64,000 nucleotides of DNA from contig CAUWAG010000003.1 in NCBI GenBank assembly GCA_963556695.1, forward strand, positions 8,246,001 to 8,310,000. The letters are read 5' to 3'. Under the pieces are notes generated by a model that ran no database searches, was not told the origin of the DNA, and was given only the letters and a program-made list of their open reading frames with translations. Of the stretch, positions 10,278 to 22,761 are shown one piece after another. The stretch's first letter is position 1, and every line of letters begins with the position of its first letter. The DNA is from Anthostomella pinea (taxonomy: Eukaryota; Ascomycota; Sordariomycetes; Xylariales; Xylariaceae). The translations under genes were made by a program, and so were the position numbers.

Positions 10278-11665
10278 TCATTTCTGATGTTCCCCCGAAG
10301 CGGTTTCGTTTACACCGTGCCCTTGGTAGGATGACGGCTGAGTTGAGGAATGCGTCCCCTGGCCATACTGATACACTGCTTCCACTTGCCTTGCCACATC
10401 CTCATTCATCTCTTCTCGGCGCTGCAGACGGTCATTCATGGCGCGTCGCTGTAACTCATCGTGGAGTGCGTGATCTTCACTTGTATCTGTCGTCGTCTTC
10501 TTCTTCCTAGCGAAGATAACTAGATTCATCGCCGACGCTTTTGTGTCAGACGTGACATATCCGAAGGCCTCCTGGTGCGCCAGGAAGGCATCTGTCTCCT
10601 CTAGCACGTCCTGGCCCAAGATCATGTCATAGGGGCAGTCACGCATTACGTGGAATTCGATCTCGACGTCTTGCTGTATCGCACCCAACGGGCTACCCCT
10701 CGCGTTGGCATGAGCGAAAGACCATCGCGCCGTGATCGAGCCCTCCGTCTTGTCGACACTGCCGTCCGCGAACTGGAGCAGCCGCCGATCGAGCATGTCC
10801 ATCTTGGCCACCGCCCAACCCTGGCGCTGGACATAGTCCCACGAAAGCAGGTTTGGCTCTGAGCCAGAGTCCGGCAAGGCCCAGACCAGCGAGTGCCACT
10901 CGGAGTCGAGCGTCCCGCGCACGCGCTGGCTCGGCACCCCAAGCAGATTCATCCGCAGTACTGACAGCGCGCTGAGAGGCCTTGGGATTCGAGCCAGCCG
11001 CTCCTTGAAGTGGGACATCGTCTTTGTCTCCATGAGAAAGCCATTGCCGAGTACGAGGTCGTAGACAAAACCGCCGAGAACGTGGAAGACAATGCGCCAA
11101 CCATCACTCCCACCAGTGCCATTCCTCGCTGAGTTTGAGAAGTGCCAAGCAGCCTCGACAGTACCACATGTCTGGATCTGCTTCCCGTTCGCCATCCGAA
11201 GCAGCTTCCGCTCGTCGCCACTCCGGTGCTGCACTTTGAGCCCGAGTCTGGTAGCGAAAGAGGCTGCGATTATGTTATACTCGGCGCCGGTATCGGAATG
11301 GCGTGTGTTACTCGGTTGTTAATCCGACCATGGACCACGAGAATCCCTGGCCGCCTATACTGCAGACGAGCTGCTCGTTTTCCCATTTCTTCCTGGTGAA
11401 CTTTTCGTACTTCGGCCTCGACCTTCAGTCTGACCACAGCCCGCCGCTCATGGTACTTTGTCCACTCCCCGTCGTCACTCAATAGTCCGTACGCTTGTTG
11501 AACTCTCCGGACTTCTGCTAGCATCTGCGCTTTTCGACTGGCTTCCTGCACCCTGTCTGGGTGGCATTCGAAGATCAACCTGCGATGTGCCGAACGAATT
11601 TCCCGTAATTGCGCATCTTCGCTTACACCAAGCACCTTGTAAGGATCAGGTGGAAGACCGGCCAT
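10278..11665 (-). pseudogene. J-domain protein fused to two retropepsin-like aspartic protease domains, with a one-base frameshift
   Basis: The ATG at 11665-11663 starts MAGLPPDPYKVLGV, a J domain with the HPD motif (FECHPDRVQ), followed by a charged helix. The frame then runs through ILVVHGRINN and AIP before leaving frame. At about 11295 a single missing base separates AIP from DTGAEYN, the catalytic motif of a retropepsin-like domain that ends FHVLGGFVYDLVLGN. A second such domain follows, with DSGSEPN and FHVMRDCPYDMILGQDVL. The tail is Glu/Gln-rich. If the frame is counted through, the product is about 462 residues. A weak intron could also change the frame, but it would delete the conserved strand before DTG. 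The stop at 10278 may also be secondary: a polar Ser/Asn-rich frame continues to a stop at 10037-10039 and is reachable by a weak GT-AG intron. It is either a decaying gene or a base-calling error. Confidence 0.68.
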
Positions 11666-11986
11666 GGCAGGCAAGTGGCGACGCTGAATGGCGCGAGGAG
11701 TTCAGCGATTCGGAAAGCAGAGGATCTGCAACGGAGTCCCCTCAGTGTTGAAGGCCTTCAGCTGGGCTTTGAGGGTTTTGTATTTCTCATGCTGCATAGC
11801 CCCCAACCACCCCCTCCGCACTGCCACGAAGGCGCGCCAGCTTCCATGCATGAGGCGCTGAATGTGGCCATTAGCGTCCACTCAAACGACTGCGACGTCT
11901 ATTTCTTCAAGAAGCGCAGGGTTCCCCCTTATAAAGACTCTAGACTGCAGCCCCCTCGTTCACTCCAAGGTCTTCGGTAGGTAGCC
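11666..11986. promoter_or_regulatory. Divergent upstream region between the J-domain fusion and the DUF6594 gene
   Basis: About 320 bp separate the two start codons. A TATA-like TATAAAGACTC lies at 11930-11940, about 50 bp upstream of the DUF6594 ATG. No other motif stands out. Confidence 0.4.
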
Positions 11987-12920
11987 ATGTTAAGCTCCAA
12001 GTATTCGGGCTACGCCACATTCTCCGAGTTCATCGCCTCCGACCCCGAGCTGTCGATATACCGGTCATTTGTGGCTCTGAGCTCCCGCAGTCTGCTGTAC
12101 CAGCAGTCTGAGCTCCTGCTGTTGGAGCACAAGCTCAAAGAACTGGACGACGCTGACACCAAGAGCAGCGCCGATCTCGACGTGCTCCTCTCCGCAAAAT
12201 GCTGGGAGACATTCGCGGCCAAGGCGGCCGCGGGAAAGCCGCACGAGTTAAAGAGGATGGAGACGATCAAAGAACTGCAAACCAAGCTGAAAGACTATCG
12301 TGAGTCTTTGACAGATATGCCAGGGGATCAAAGGAAGGGGCTAACGAAGAAGCCCAGATGAGACGCTTCTCCTCCAGAAACACGTATTAGGACTACCCAA
12401 GCCCCAGAAGCGTGCATTCGGCGCTTTCCAAGGCCTTTTTGATGACGAGCGTCCGTTTGTTGGGTACGGGCACGACCTGTTGAAGCCAGAGGGAGATTTC
12501 GTCGCCTTACAACCGTCGTCTGATCAGGATTTTCTAACTGTATCATTACAAAATCTGGCTGGAAAGCTATTCCCCATATGCTCATACCCAACCCTCTCCG
12601 TTGCCGCCACTTCCAGCTGACTCGATGCCAATAAGGGGGCGAGGCACGAAACCACGGAAGAGATCAAGTACTACTCCGCCAAACGCGTATCGCGGCTTGC
12701 CACGATATTGACCGTGGTACTAGCATCGCTGCTCATAAATGGCGCCATCGTGCTCCTGTACGTTGTCGCTGATCAGCACGTACGGCTTGGCATGGTCGCT
12801 ATCTTCACGAATCTGTTTGGGGCAACTCTGGCAGTGCTGACGGATGGGAAAAGGACTGACATCATCCTGGCCACTGCGGCGTGTGCTGCCGTGATGGTGG
12901 TGTTCGTATCGTCAAGTTAG
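11987..12920 (+). CDS. DUF6594 family membrane protein (fungal, function unknown)
   Basis: Exon 1 is 11987-12299. Intron 1 (12300-12357, GTGAGT donor, CTAAC branch) is clear and joins KLKDY to HETLLLQKHVLGLPKP. Exon 3 is 12636-12920, entered after an AATAAG acceptor with a GCTGAC branch site. The donor of intron 2 is ambiguous. GTATCA at 12540 gives a 96-nt intron and 259 residues. GTTGCC at 12600 keeps SLQNLAGKLFP, which fits the family better, but leaves a 36-nt intron (279 residues). The N-terminal half is cytosolic and helical, with the family marks ELSIYRSF, LLYQQSELLLLEHKL and LLLQKHVLGLPKP. The C-terminus has KYYSAKRVSRL and then three hydrophobic segments ending VVFVSSS. The family is widespread and expanded in filamentous ascomycetes, with no established biochemical role. 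Confidence 0.8.
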
Positions 12921-13267
12921 GTGCGAGGTGCTTAGTCTTCGGCTACCGGGGTATCATCCATTGGAAGGTGATGGTTCTCGAAGGTGATGATTCGTAGTTG
13001 GCTCTACCGGCCTACTCAGGTGGCTGTTGAGATCGGATACGCGCGCACGAATGCTTCGATTTCGCATGTATTGATGGCAACCGGCAGAGCAACCTCTCAG
13101 CTCGGCGTGCCGCAGCATTTGAAGTAGCCTCACACGCGCTCAAAGATCGTGCGTCTGTCTCCTGACAGGTGGGAACTGAGTCCAGGGGCAGATCGCCGCC
13201 GTGATCCGCTCACTGCTTCTACGCGATGCCCATGTATAGATAATGCTTCCTGTTCAAGTCCCACATC
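12921..13267. other. Convergent intergenic region
   Basis: The 3' flanks of the DUF6594 gene (+) and the Pth11-like receptor gene (-) meet here. No gene or repeat is seen. Confidence 0.5.
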
Positions 13268-14666
13268 TCACCGATGGCCTGCCGGATGGCTGAAGTTCTT
13301 GACGACGACCGGCGCGGGCACCACAATGGTCGACTTCTGCTCCTTGCCGTAGCGTATGAACATGTACCCTTCGGCATCGTCCAACTCAGGGGGACATGCG
13401 GGCGTCTCCTCTTCCAACCAGCTATGATCATTCGCCTCCTCTCCGTTATGCGATGTATTGCGCATGATTGGAAGCTTGAAATCCGGCAAGATTATGGCGG
13501 GCTCGTCAACCGATGAGAGCGGGTACATCTGATGGGACGACCGGTAACCGCCGCGGTCGTTGAAAGTCTGCGTCTTGCGTCGTCCGAACCAGTGGTTATT
13601 TGAGGATCCACCGACCGAGCCGAGGAGTTTGGGGAAGATGCGTGAGAAGATTGGGCGAAGTGCCGGGAGACAGGCGCAGATGATGGCGAGGTTCGCTTCG
13701 ACGTTGGACCAGATCGACAGGTTGATGCCGGTCACCGATTCATCTCTTGCGTTGGGCAACTCGTGGATGACTACGAGTCGCATTGCGGACGCAACACAGA
13801 CACTGGACGTACTTGCGTTAGCTGGCTGGCTCTGATGCCATGAATCAGCCGGATGGCCACTTACACGCCGCCGATCGTGAACGGGACCAACAGGGCAACA
13901 CGCTGGCTCCGGGGGAGCCGGAGTTTGAGGATCAATGGGACGGGGAGCAAATAAACCAGGATGTCTAACACGATATTGATGATTGACGTGATGAACAGGA
14001 AAAGGGGTTTATTTATGCATCTGTTATCCCCAATTGTGTTCATCTGCCACGAGACCTCGACGGGGATGCAAGCCAAGACATCACCGAAGAATAGGACGAG
14101 TCCGAATAGAGTCATAATGACCAGGAGCACCTTGCAAAGCCGCACAACGCCTCTGACTGTCCAGATGCGCAGGTAGGATGTGATGATGGACATCTTGATC
14201 AAGGCAGAAGAGAGCCCCCAGATGGCTGGAGAAATCCACATTGCCTATTGACTTTAGTACCATCATCAAAGGAGATGGGACCCCATCACTGACCTGCCTA
14301 ATGTGAAGCTGGTCCTCGACAGACAAGCTGGGGAACGGCTTGCCAAAACCTATCACGACCGCTGGTAGAGTTCAGCAACAGCTTCACCGCACGGTGTATT
14401 CATATGACCCACCGATCATGTTCGCGACGTATGTCACGATTGCTAAAACCTGGTTTAAAGCGTCAGACATTTGACTGGCAGCGAGGAAGAAACACAGGAC
14501 GGTGCTTGAGACCTACCATGGCAGCAATACATAGCCAATCGTCAGCTCCCGCATTTCTGACGAGAAACAGGCGAACATGAAGACGCAATGCGACGGCCAG
14601 TATGGCGAGACCAATGAGAGGCGTCACCGCATAGACAAAAGGAAGGGCTTTCTCGGAGATCGCCAT
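13268..14666 (-). CDS. Pth11-like rhodopsin-domain integral membrane protein (putative GPCR)
   Basis: Five exons, 14666-14517, 14449-14413, 14361-14294, 14244-13865 and 13802-13268, join in frame to 389 residues. All junctions are GT-AG, including a 37-nt exon. The seven-helix fungal rhodopsin-domain pattern is clear. Helix 1 is in VYAVTPLIGLAILAVALRLHVRLF, and GADDWLCIAAM precedes helix 2. An extracellular loop carries GFGKPFPSLSVEDQLHI. Helix 3 has LIKMSIITSYLRIW. WQMNTIGDNRCINKPLF follows helix 4, and helices 5-7 end at EANLAIICACLPALRPIF. The roughly 130-residue hydrophilic C-tail is probably cytosolic. No CFEM domain is present. Relatives act at the plasma membrane and some sense surfaces or hosts in plant pathogens. 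The ligand here is unknown. Confidence 0.86.
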
Positions 14667-16039
14667 TCTTCCACAGGGAACGCGGCGGTCCGCTTCACAC
14701 GCAGATCCGAAAAGCCCCGGAGAGAAGATCTACAAGGACGGACTCAAAAAGTTGAGAGGAAGCGGCTGCTGTTATCAGGCCGTATCCGCTCCTGTCAACT
14801 CTGCGTCGGATCGTCTGATATGTCGTCACAGCCTACAGGCGGATGGCGAGCCGCGGCCCTAGATCGACTTATTAGCAGCAGCCGCCGGCGTTATTGAACG
14901 AGAGTCTAGACCGCAAGAAAAAGGCGAGCCTGACACAAGACGTACAGGAGACCGGCGCCTGTAAAATCATCGTCAACCCTGCTTCCAACGTTCTAACCTA
15001 GTGGCTAGGCAAACCAAGGCGGCGGGACACTGCGCGTGGTTTCAAGGATACACCTCAGGGAAAAGATGAAGCTAGTAAGAAGCGACCGATGTGATCGGCG
15101 ATTTTGGTCCCATTCAAGGGATTTTACCCTCGAGCTGGAGACCGGCTACCTACACGCGTCCTACATCACCTCGTGCCCCAGAGCTGAGCGGTCTATTACA
15201 CCTTCATCAACGGGCCAGGAAGATGCAACGACCGGTAGCTCTCGAAACCGGGTCGTAGAAGACCTTATGGATCTGACCGGGGCTCATTAAGTACCCCAAT
15301 GAAGAATGCAAGTAGATCCGATGAAGGTAAAACCAGACAGATACCCGGGGGAAATGCTATGGAGATAGCGGCAGAAACCGGTCAGTCGGAATCCGCGTGA
15401 GCGCCGCCTAGCTCGGGACTAACAAGCCGACCAGATCGATAGTGTCTTCTTCTAGTCTCTGGCTAGTACCTTGCATTTCACTCAAAGTCAGGGGCCATGA
15501 GTGATAAATGAATCGTCGATGCCTGCAGCAGCGGCTTGTGCTGGTAAACATCAACAACCCAGACACCAGGGACTGTGGGGGAGCGGCTTGGCTGCCCGCT
15601 CAGCAGCAAATGGCTCACCATCTAGACATACGCCAGAGCATCGCGATGGCATTCGCGTAAAGAGAGTGTATGGTTTTCCGCCGTCCGTGGATAGGGGGAT
15701 TTGTGGCCGTTTGAAAGACGGCGTTTCCCAAGTTATGATCGATCCAGTAGGTGAGCTTCTGGCCCTTCGCACTCACCAGCTCGTCATGATCTCCAACAAG
15801 ACGCTATATTCTGAGACGACAGGGCTTGTCGTTATAAGCTGGGAGGATATTGTTTCCCGCGCCCTGGGGAATACGTACAAGAGGTTAAGGTGCGGTTGAC
15901 AACTGAACAAACGCGAGCATACTGGCCAGCCGACCTGGCCAATGTAAATCGGCTCATGACATACATCATCTAGACTAATCTACATTTATTCGTCTATGCT
16001 CCTTAACGCCATGAGCGTGAGGTAGCTGTGCAACACCGA
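14667..16039. other. Intergenic region without supported genes
   Basis: About 1.37 kb between the receptor start and the NTE1 stop. A 132-codon frame (15501-15899, +) has no family motif, and its composition does not argue for coding. No repeats or RNA genes were recognised. Confidence 0.45.
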
Positions 16040-19000
16040 TCAAATGCTCGCTCGTCGAGGTGCCATGGTCCTCCGAAGGGCTTTCTTTGCCTCAATTTCC
16101 TCAACCAGAGGAAGGAAACCCTCTTTCCTCAAGCGGGCAAGGAACTCCTTACCATAACTGTATCCCAGTTCGTAGATTTCGTCGAACTTCCCGAAGTCCA
16201 ACGTTCCATAGTCATCAATAGGCGGACGCATGTATATGCATCCCGGCATTGTTTTGGCTCGCTCGAGCGCGTCGACACTGGAGACATAGGCTAGCCGGGC
16301 CTGGATTTCGGCTAGTGTAGGAGGATTTGGAATACTCGAGAAAGGGTTCCATCGGTTGGCGAACGCCCACATGCCCGACAGCGAATCGCCGTAGTCCTGA
16401 GCCGTGTTGTCATCAAGGGCTCCTACGTCGATGGCGAATATGATATCGGCCCCAAGGGACTTCATATGCGACACAGTCAGGTTGTCGATGTACCCGCCGT
16501 CTAGCAACATGCTACCCTCGTCGCAGAGAGGCGGCAGAAGGCCAGCCAGTGACATGGATGCCCGAACGTACCGCCAAGCATACCCGCTTGTGTGGATCTC
16601 GCCTCTGCTCTTGCTGATATTTGTGGTGTTGCAGTAGTATTCCAACCAGAAGTCCTCAATCTGGTGTTTTCCGAAGGTTTTGAATATCCCGCGATTGAAC
16701 TCGTGACCAGTCGTATATGATGCGGACGGATAAGTCAGGTCCAGAGCGAAGCGCCACATGCTCGCCATCCTACCAGAAAATTTCTTCGCTAACCCAAACA
16801 TAGGCACCACGTCAGCATATCGAGCATAGAGTCCTCCAATGAAGGAGCCGATCGACGTGCCGCCAACAATATCAATGGGGATTCCGGCTTCTTCCATGGC
16901 CTTTATGATGCCGATCTGTACAATCCCCCGGGCACCGCCACCGCCCAGGACAAGACCAATGGATCTGCCACAAAGTCTCCTGGCCAGCCTTTGAAAATCC
17001 CCTTTATAGGGGGCATCGGGAGAGTAGTATGGCCTTTGGCGGATCCTGCGAGTCGTATACTTTTGTATCTCAGCCTGCAATATTTGCACACGTTCCTTCA
17101 AGGTCGGGCCGCCCTTCCTCGCGGGCGGATGGACAGGCATGGCGCTTGCGCCGAAAGACATCTGCATGTGGTGATGGCCGCCATTGATCCAAACGCGGTT
17201 TCTCAACCAAGATCTGGTCAATCCTGGAGGCGAGTATCGATCGGCGTGAAGTAGGACTAAAGTCTTGCGGGCGGTGGACTTCATACCCAGCATGAACCGC
17301 TCGTACTCGCCAATCTCGGGAGAACCTTCTGCCAGGCCAACAAGCAGGATACAATCTGCCTGTGTGATGCAGGTTTGTGTCCATGGAGAGGTTACACTTG
17401 TGTCTGCCCAGGAGAGTCAGCATCGGCTTGATGAGAGAGTCAAACGAGGGGAAAGTTGTTGATTCCGATCAGGAAAAAATTAGAGTATGTTTAAGCCTTC
17501 ATAGACGGCGCTCGGGTTAAATTTGTTCATCATAAGGATAAGGGAAGAAATCGTCAAAAAGTAAGAGGCTTACCTGCAACGTAGACAACCAGTCCGTACT
17601 TCTCTTCCAGGTCAGCAAGATAATGAGCCAACTTCAACTTTCCCATCTTGTTGAAAGCGTGCTTGCCAAGATGACCGAGGATTGCGGACTGGTTCAGGGA
17701 TGTGGCGCCGTTTGGTGTGCCGACCTGCGTGAGAGCATTCATCAGGCGGTTTCCGAACTCGACTACCGGGATGCCGGCCCTGACAGGCAGGATTGCAACT
17801 GTCCGTATGTTGAGCGTTGATGAGCCTCGGTTGATCGAAGCGCCGGTCGTGGGATCCTTTCCTGCGAGGCTAGCTGGATTGTCGACTAGAAGTCGCATCC
17901 TCGAGGCAATAATCTTTGAGATTTTGATTGTGATGTTGGGGTGCTCCTGAGCCAGACTGTTGAATAGAGTCCGAGGGAATTTGACGAGCTCTGTGTCGCG
18001 GATGGCATGCAAGGTTCCGGACCGCGCAGACTCAGTCATGACCTCCAATTCTCCGACACTGTCCCCCTGACCAAACTCAGCACGAACATTCATCCCGCCA
18101 TCCCGTCGATCTTCAACCAACCGTAGCCGCCCGTTGAGAACAAGATATATGGCCTCGCTTTCTTCGTCCTTATTGAACAACACCTGGCCAGCATTGACCT
18201 GAACCCACTCGAGAGCGAAGTCGATGTGCAGCAACAGCCTTGGGAGTAGGTAGGTTAGACGTTTGGCCATGGTCAGAAGCACTATTGGATACCGTTCCAC
18301 GATCTTCTCCACCGTCGCTCTGGGAATGAAACCGACGTAGACATCGGTCTTCGCCACCACGTCAATGAAAGACCGGTATGACGAAACCGTACCAATGTAG
18401 CCTGCGACGCCGCCGGGCTTCACAAGCCCAACACGACGGCGATTGGTGCTGCCATTTCGTTTGCCCTCTGGCACGCTCTTGGGTTGGTCAGAGTTCCTTG
18501 GTAAAGTGAAGTTGGAAGACGATTCTGCTCTGTGCATAGCATTGGTGGAGGTCCTGCTTGCCGAGCTCAGAATCTCGCTGCCGGGATCTTCAGAGGGAAC
18601 ACAGATATCAAGGAAGCCGTCAATCACGTAGTACAAGCCTGGACTCCGCTCGCCTTGCTCAACCAGAACTGATCCTTCATGGAAGAAGACGATTTCAACA
18701 TCGTTTTTCATTTCCGTGGCCAAAAACTGCGCACTGGGAGTGCCCGGAATGGAGACACCGCCAGAAGTCATCGATTCAGCGTCCCAATCAGCCGACCCGT
18801 CAAACGGATCCATGAAACCAAACGCATTGTTGCTGCTGAACATCGCTTTCGGCTTTCTTTGGTCATAAGACACCAGTCTCGGAGACCCTTCTGTAGACTC
18901 CGGTCCTCTCGACGATGTCCCTCCAGAGCTCATTCCCAAGGTCTTGAATACGCATTCTAATATGGAAACACGAAATATGTTGTCCTCGTCCACAGATTCC

Positions 19001-20881
19001 CGAGGGTCAATGGACAGCCGAGCCCGACCTTGTGTGGCAAATGGATTGAAGCTTCGTTGTGCCAAGGGAGTGCCATCTTCCTGGACAAGTGACTCTGGCG
19101 ATGGCTGCCACGGCTGCGTGAGAGGTATCTCCAGTGTACCGGACGGTCGACCCCCGCCACTTCGAGCCATATGGACATTAGCCAAAAGGTCTCCGGGGCT
19201 CGGAGTATGTATTGATAGACGCTCGTGAGGGGGTACAATTGTTGATGCCACTACAGATTTCTGTCGATGTCGAGACATTGCGTGTAACGCGGCATCCTTG
19301 CGTAGACTCGTCGATGATCGGCGACGGCGGCCCGTGTTTGACGTATTGTGCAAAGCGATCCCCTTGCCAGATTCATCTTCTCCCGACCTCTCCCTTTCTT
19401 GCTTGAATTTTTCTTTCAGACGCTCTAAAGCATCGCCCCGGAGAACGTTCGGCAGTTGACAGGTGGTGAACTTCATCATCTTCTTTTCCGTGTGAAGTAC
19501 TTCGTTGGTCAGTCCGAGATAATTGTACGCTGTGGCGAGAGTCACGCGCTGGAATCTCGACAGAATCACATGAACGATGTGAGCGGTGGCTTTTGGATAA
19601 ACCTTAATTAGTCTGCGGAAAGCACTCGCCGGTATGATTGCGATGGTGGTATCCCCTGTAGCTCTGGCGATAATATCAGGGTGGACAGAGGTCGCGGTCC
19701 GTTTCACCGATGGACGCAAAGGAGGCCGAGGCATAGAAGACTCGTCCAGAGAGATAGGCGGTATCTTGGGCAAGGAGGTTGCGCCGCCAGGGGAGGCAGG
19801 ACTTATTACCTCAGGTTCCTCGACATATGTAGGCTTCCTTTTCGAGCCATCACGTACACTTGACTGGGGCAAAATAGTGCTATCGTGACTGGCGAGACCG
19901 GCGGTAGACGGCATACGTGGACGGCTTCTTCCGCCATTGACTGCGCGTGATTGGGATAGATCCTCGTTGTCCTCGGATGGCACACCGAGTTGCACATCCT
20001 CTGTGAACAAGGACATGATTGAAAACAGTGAGGACATGGGGTTGCCATTCCTAACCTCAGTCAGGAGCTGGTACCGTTGCTGACCCGTATGAGTGTTGTC
20101 ATCATCATCATCATCATCATCAGTAAAGAACGATTCCACAGAAGACCCAGGCGCCACGCTTTGCCCGTAAGCCTGATTGCGTTGAGAGGATTTGACGAAG
20201 ATTTCGACAAGTCCATCTACCACGAGACAGAAGCCTTTCTCGTCCTCCAGGTTGAGGGTCTCGCCAGCGATAAGCTTCCGAGTTTGCATACTCCTAGTCA
20301 ATTCATGGAAGACGGGGCGTTCTAGGTATCCGAAGATTTTGATGGCGCTGAGGAATTCATCGAGATAATTGGAGAGACCAGGCTTTGTGTCCTGGTCATG
20401 GGTTTCAGGAAACATATCCAACTCTGGCTCTTTGCGCTGCGGTTCGGGTGGCAGGCGTGAGTACATGTTCAGGTACCGATATCTCACGATCCACGTTACC
20501 CCAGAGAACATGAGGAACAAGATCAGGGCCCTTCATCTGCGATCAGTATATTGGCATTTCGGAGGAGTAGATGAGACTGCCTTACAGTGTGGTAGCATTC
20601 ATCGTCACCGTCCAGCTTGTCGAGAAGAGTGCGAACAGCAGTGTTGGCACAGAGATGGTGGTAAGCTTCAAACTCCAGTATATGATGGTGCTGACAATAT
20701 GCAGTATGAACAGAATAAGCCGGGCGATGAGGCCAAGCCATGAAGACGAACCCTCGACGCGGGCGACATCCTGAGCCTGAGTCAAGGCAGATGCCACCGC
20801 AGTCGTGGAGCTGTTCATGATGTTAGAGACAGCCTGCGAGATGGCTGCTGTTGTGCCACTGGTCGCGTTGGAAGACTCCAT
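16040..20881 (-). CDS. NTE1: Lysophospholipase NTE1 (neuropathy target esterase homologue)
   Basis: Exons 20881-20586, 20530-17574 and 17403-16040 give 1538 residues, the usual length for fungal NTE1. The first ATG giving MESSNATSG fits other fungal N-termini, although the frame is open further upstream. Membrane segments lie at about residues 45-70 and 75-115. The latter spans exon junction 1 ([17 protein letters not shown]). Then come [21 protein letters not shown], three cyclic-nucleotide-binding-like domains, a Ser-rich linker with an Asp run coded by an ATC repeat at 20098-20122, and the C-terminal patatin domain with GGGGARG (about 1240), the GTSIG nucleophile elbow and DGGYIDN (catalytic Asp). 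Junction 2 rebuilds [18 protein letters not shown]1 is an ER-anchored serine hydrolase that deacylates phosphatidylcholine to glycerophosphocholine. It is divergent from the eIF2alpha gene. Confidence 0.97.
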
Positions 20882-21599
20882 GCTGTGTGCCCTGACGTCT
20901 CGCTTCTTGGTGGAATGATTATCACGGCTTCGCTTCGACTGGAAAGGGAGGCATGATTCATCCTCCTCGTGAATCGGGTTGATAGCCGGGTCTGGATGAG
21001 TACCAGAGGGGTTGCGGCGCGCCAGACATTGGGGGCTGGCTGGAGATGCAAGCTGTTGCGAAAGGAAGGAGAGTTTTGATGCAGGGAAGAAAGCTCCGAG
21101 ACATGCGCGGTTGGGACCACGCCCAGGTTTTCGAGTTTTGACCCTGCAGTGGAGCCTGGCCCAAGCTCTCCTCCATGATCCGTCCTCGGCCACAGCCTTC
21201 TGTGGCAATTGTCAATTGAAGCAGCTGCTAAGCCACACAGCCAGCGGAAGTGAGTCCAACTTTTGGCGGGGTTAACAACACCCCACGTAAACCTTAAGAT
21301 TTCGATGCTTAAATTTCACTCCAGCTGGATGCTCGTCTCTGATTGTGACTCCTCCAACTTCAAGAACAAATCCACGAGTGCTCCCCGACCCAGCAATCGC
21401 ACCACCATTTCCGCATCGCCGCGTTCGCGTCGAAAGTATCCTTCGCATTTACAGACAGAGGAAATCCGCGCATTTGGGAACGGAAGCGCCTGAAGCATAC
21501 CTCTCCGCCTAAGCGCGACCCCGGGCCATCAGTCGCCCATCTTCGATTTTGTCCCACACTACATACCACTCAAGACAACCACAACCGCAACCGCCCAGC
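20882..21599. promoter_or_regulatory. Divergent upstream region of NTE1 and eIF2alpha genes
   Basis: 718 bp separate two housekeeping start codons. The NTE1 frame stays open upstream to about 21208, but without conserved sequence. The 3' part before the eIF2alpha ATG is C/A-rich, as is common in fungal leaders. Confidence 0.4.
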
Positions 21600-22761
21600 A
21601 TGTCGTTAACCAACTGTCGGTTTTACGAGGAGAAATATCCTGAGATCGATAGCTTCGTCAGTGAGTAGCACCATCCAGTACTGCCGACACTTTCCATACA
21701 ATATAATTGCTGACGTCGGGTCTTTCAGTGGTGAATGTTAAGCAGGTGAGTCGAAGGCACATGTCGCTTCCGCATGGCGCCTAACATCAGTCAGATCGCC
21801 GACATGGGAGCCTACGTCAAACTCCTCGAATACGACAACATCGACGGCATGATCCTACTGTCGGAGCTTTCCAGACGTCGTATCCGAAGTATCCAGAAGC
21901 TCATTCGCGTTGGTCGTAACGAGGTTGTCGTGGTCCTGAGAGTCGACAAGGAGAAGGGTTAGTGCAGTAGGCATACAGTTTCTGCATGATGCGGCGGGCT
22001 GATATGTTTTAGGATATATCGATCTCTCGAAGCGCCGTGTTTCTCCCGAGGATATCGTCAAGTGCGAGGAACGGTACAACAAGAGCAAGATGGTCCATTC
22101 GATTATGAGACACGTCGCGGAAAAAACCCAGACGCCGATCGAGACGCTATACGAAAACATAGCTTGGCCCTTGAACAAGAAGTTCGGTCACTCGATTGAC
22201 GCTTTCAAGCTCTCCATAACGTGAGGACTTTCCTCCCCTCGGTGCTTGCTGTTTTGGCGCTTACATGACTTACGCAGCAATCCGGAGGTGTGGAACGACA
22301 TCACATTTACCAGTGACCCTGTCGCAGAGGAGCTCAAGTCGTACATCGGCAAGCGCCTCACCCCCCAGCCTACGAAAGTACGCGCCGATATCGAGGTCAC
22401 CTGCTTCGAATACGAGGGAATCGATGCTGTGAAGGCCGCCCTGAGAACAGCCGAGGCAAGAAGCACTGAGGACATCCAAGTGAAGGTGAGGCTCGTATCG
22501 CCACCTCTCTACGTATTGACGAGCACGTGCCTGGATAAGAATGTCGGTATCGCGATACTGGAGGAGGCCATTGTGGATGTTCGCAAGAGCATCACGGGCA
22601 CGGGCGGTAACCTGGTCGTCAAGATGGAACCTAAGGCGGTCACAGACTCGGACGACGCGGAGCTACAGGCACTCATGGAGAAGCGAGAACGCGAGAATGC
22701 CGAAGTCAGCGGAGACGAAAGTGTTAGCGAGAGCGACGACAACAACCCCGATACTGTGTAA
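21600..22761 (+). CDS. SUI2: Translation initiation factor eIF2 subunit alpha
   Basis: Five exons, 21600-21660, 21729-21745, 21795-21957, 22013-22220 and 22278-22761, give 310 residues. Exon 2 is a 17-nt microexon coding the M-V-N-V-K-Q stretch. The S1 RNA-binding domain occupies about residues 15-88. It contains [13 protein letters not shown], whose Ser52 (Ser51 without the Met) is the site phosphorylated by Gcn2-type kinases in the integrated stress response. A helical domain follows ([20 protein letters not shown]), then the C-terminal alpha/beta domain ([15 protein letters not shown]) and an acidic tail [11 protein letters not shown]. As part of the eIF2 ternary complex it brings initiator tRNA to the small ribosomal subunit. 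The family is unmistakable. Confidence 0.98.

Noticed and set aside
11335..11390. Short GTATAG...CCGAG intron to explain the J-domain/retropepsin frame change
   Set aside because: It would remove the conserved ILVVHGRIN strand before DTG; a one-base frameshift explains the alignment better.
15501..15899. 132-codon plus-strand frame in the receptor/NTE1 interval
   Set aside because: No recognisable domain, low-complexity start and no supporting splice signals.
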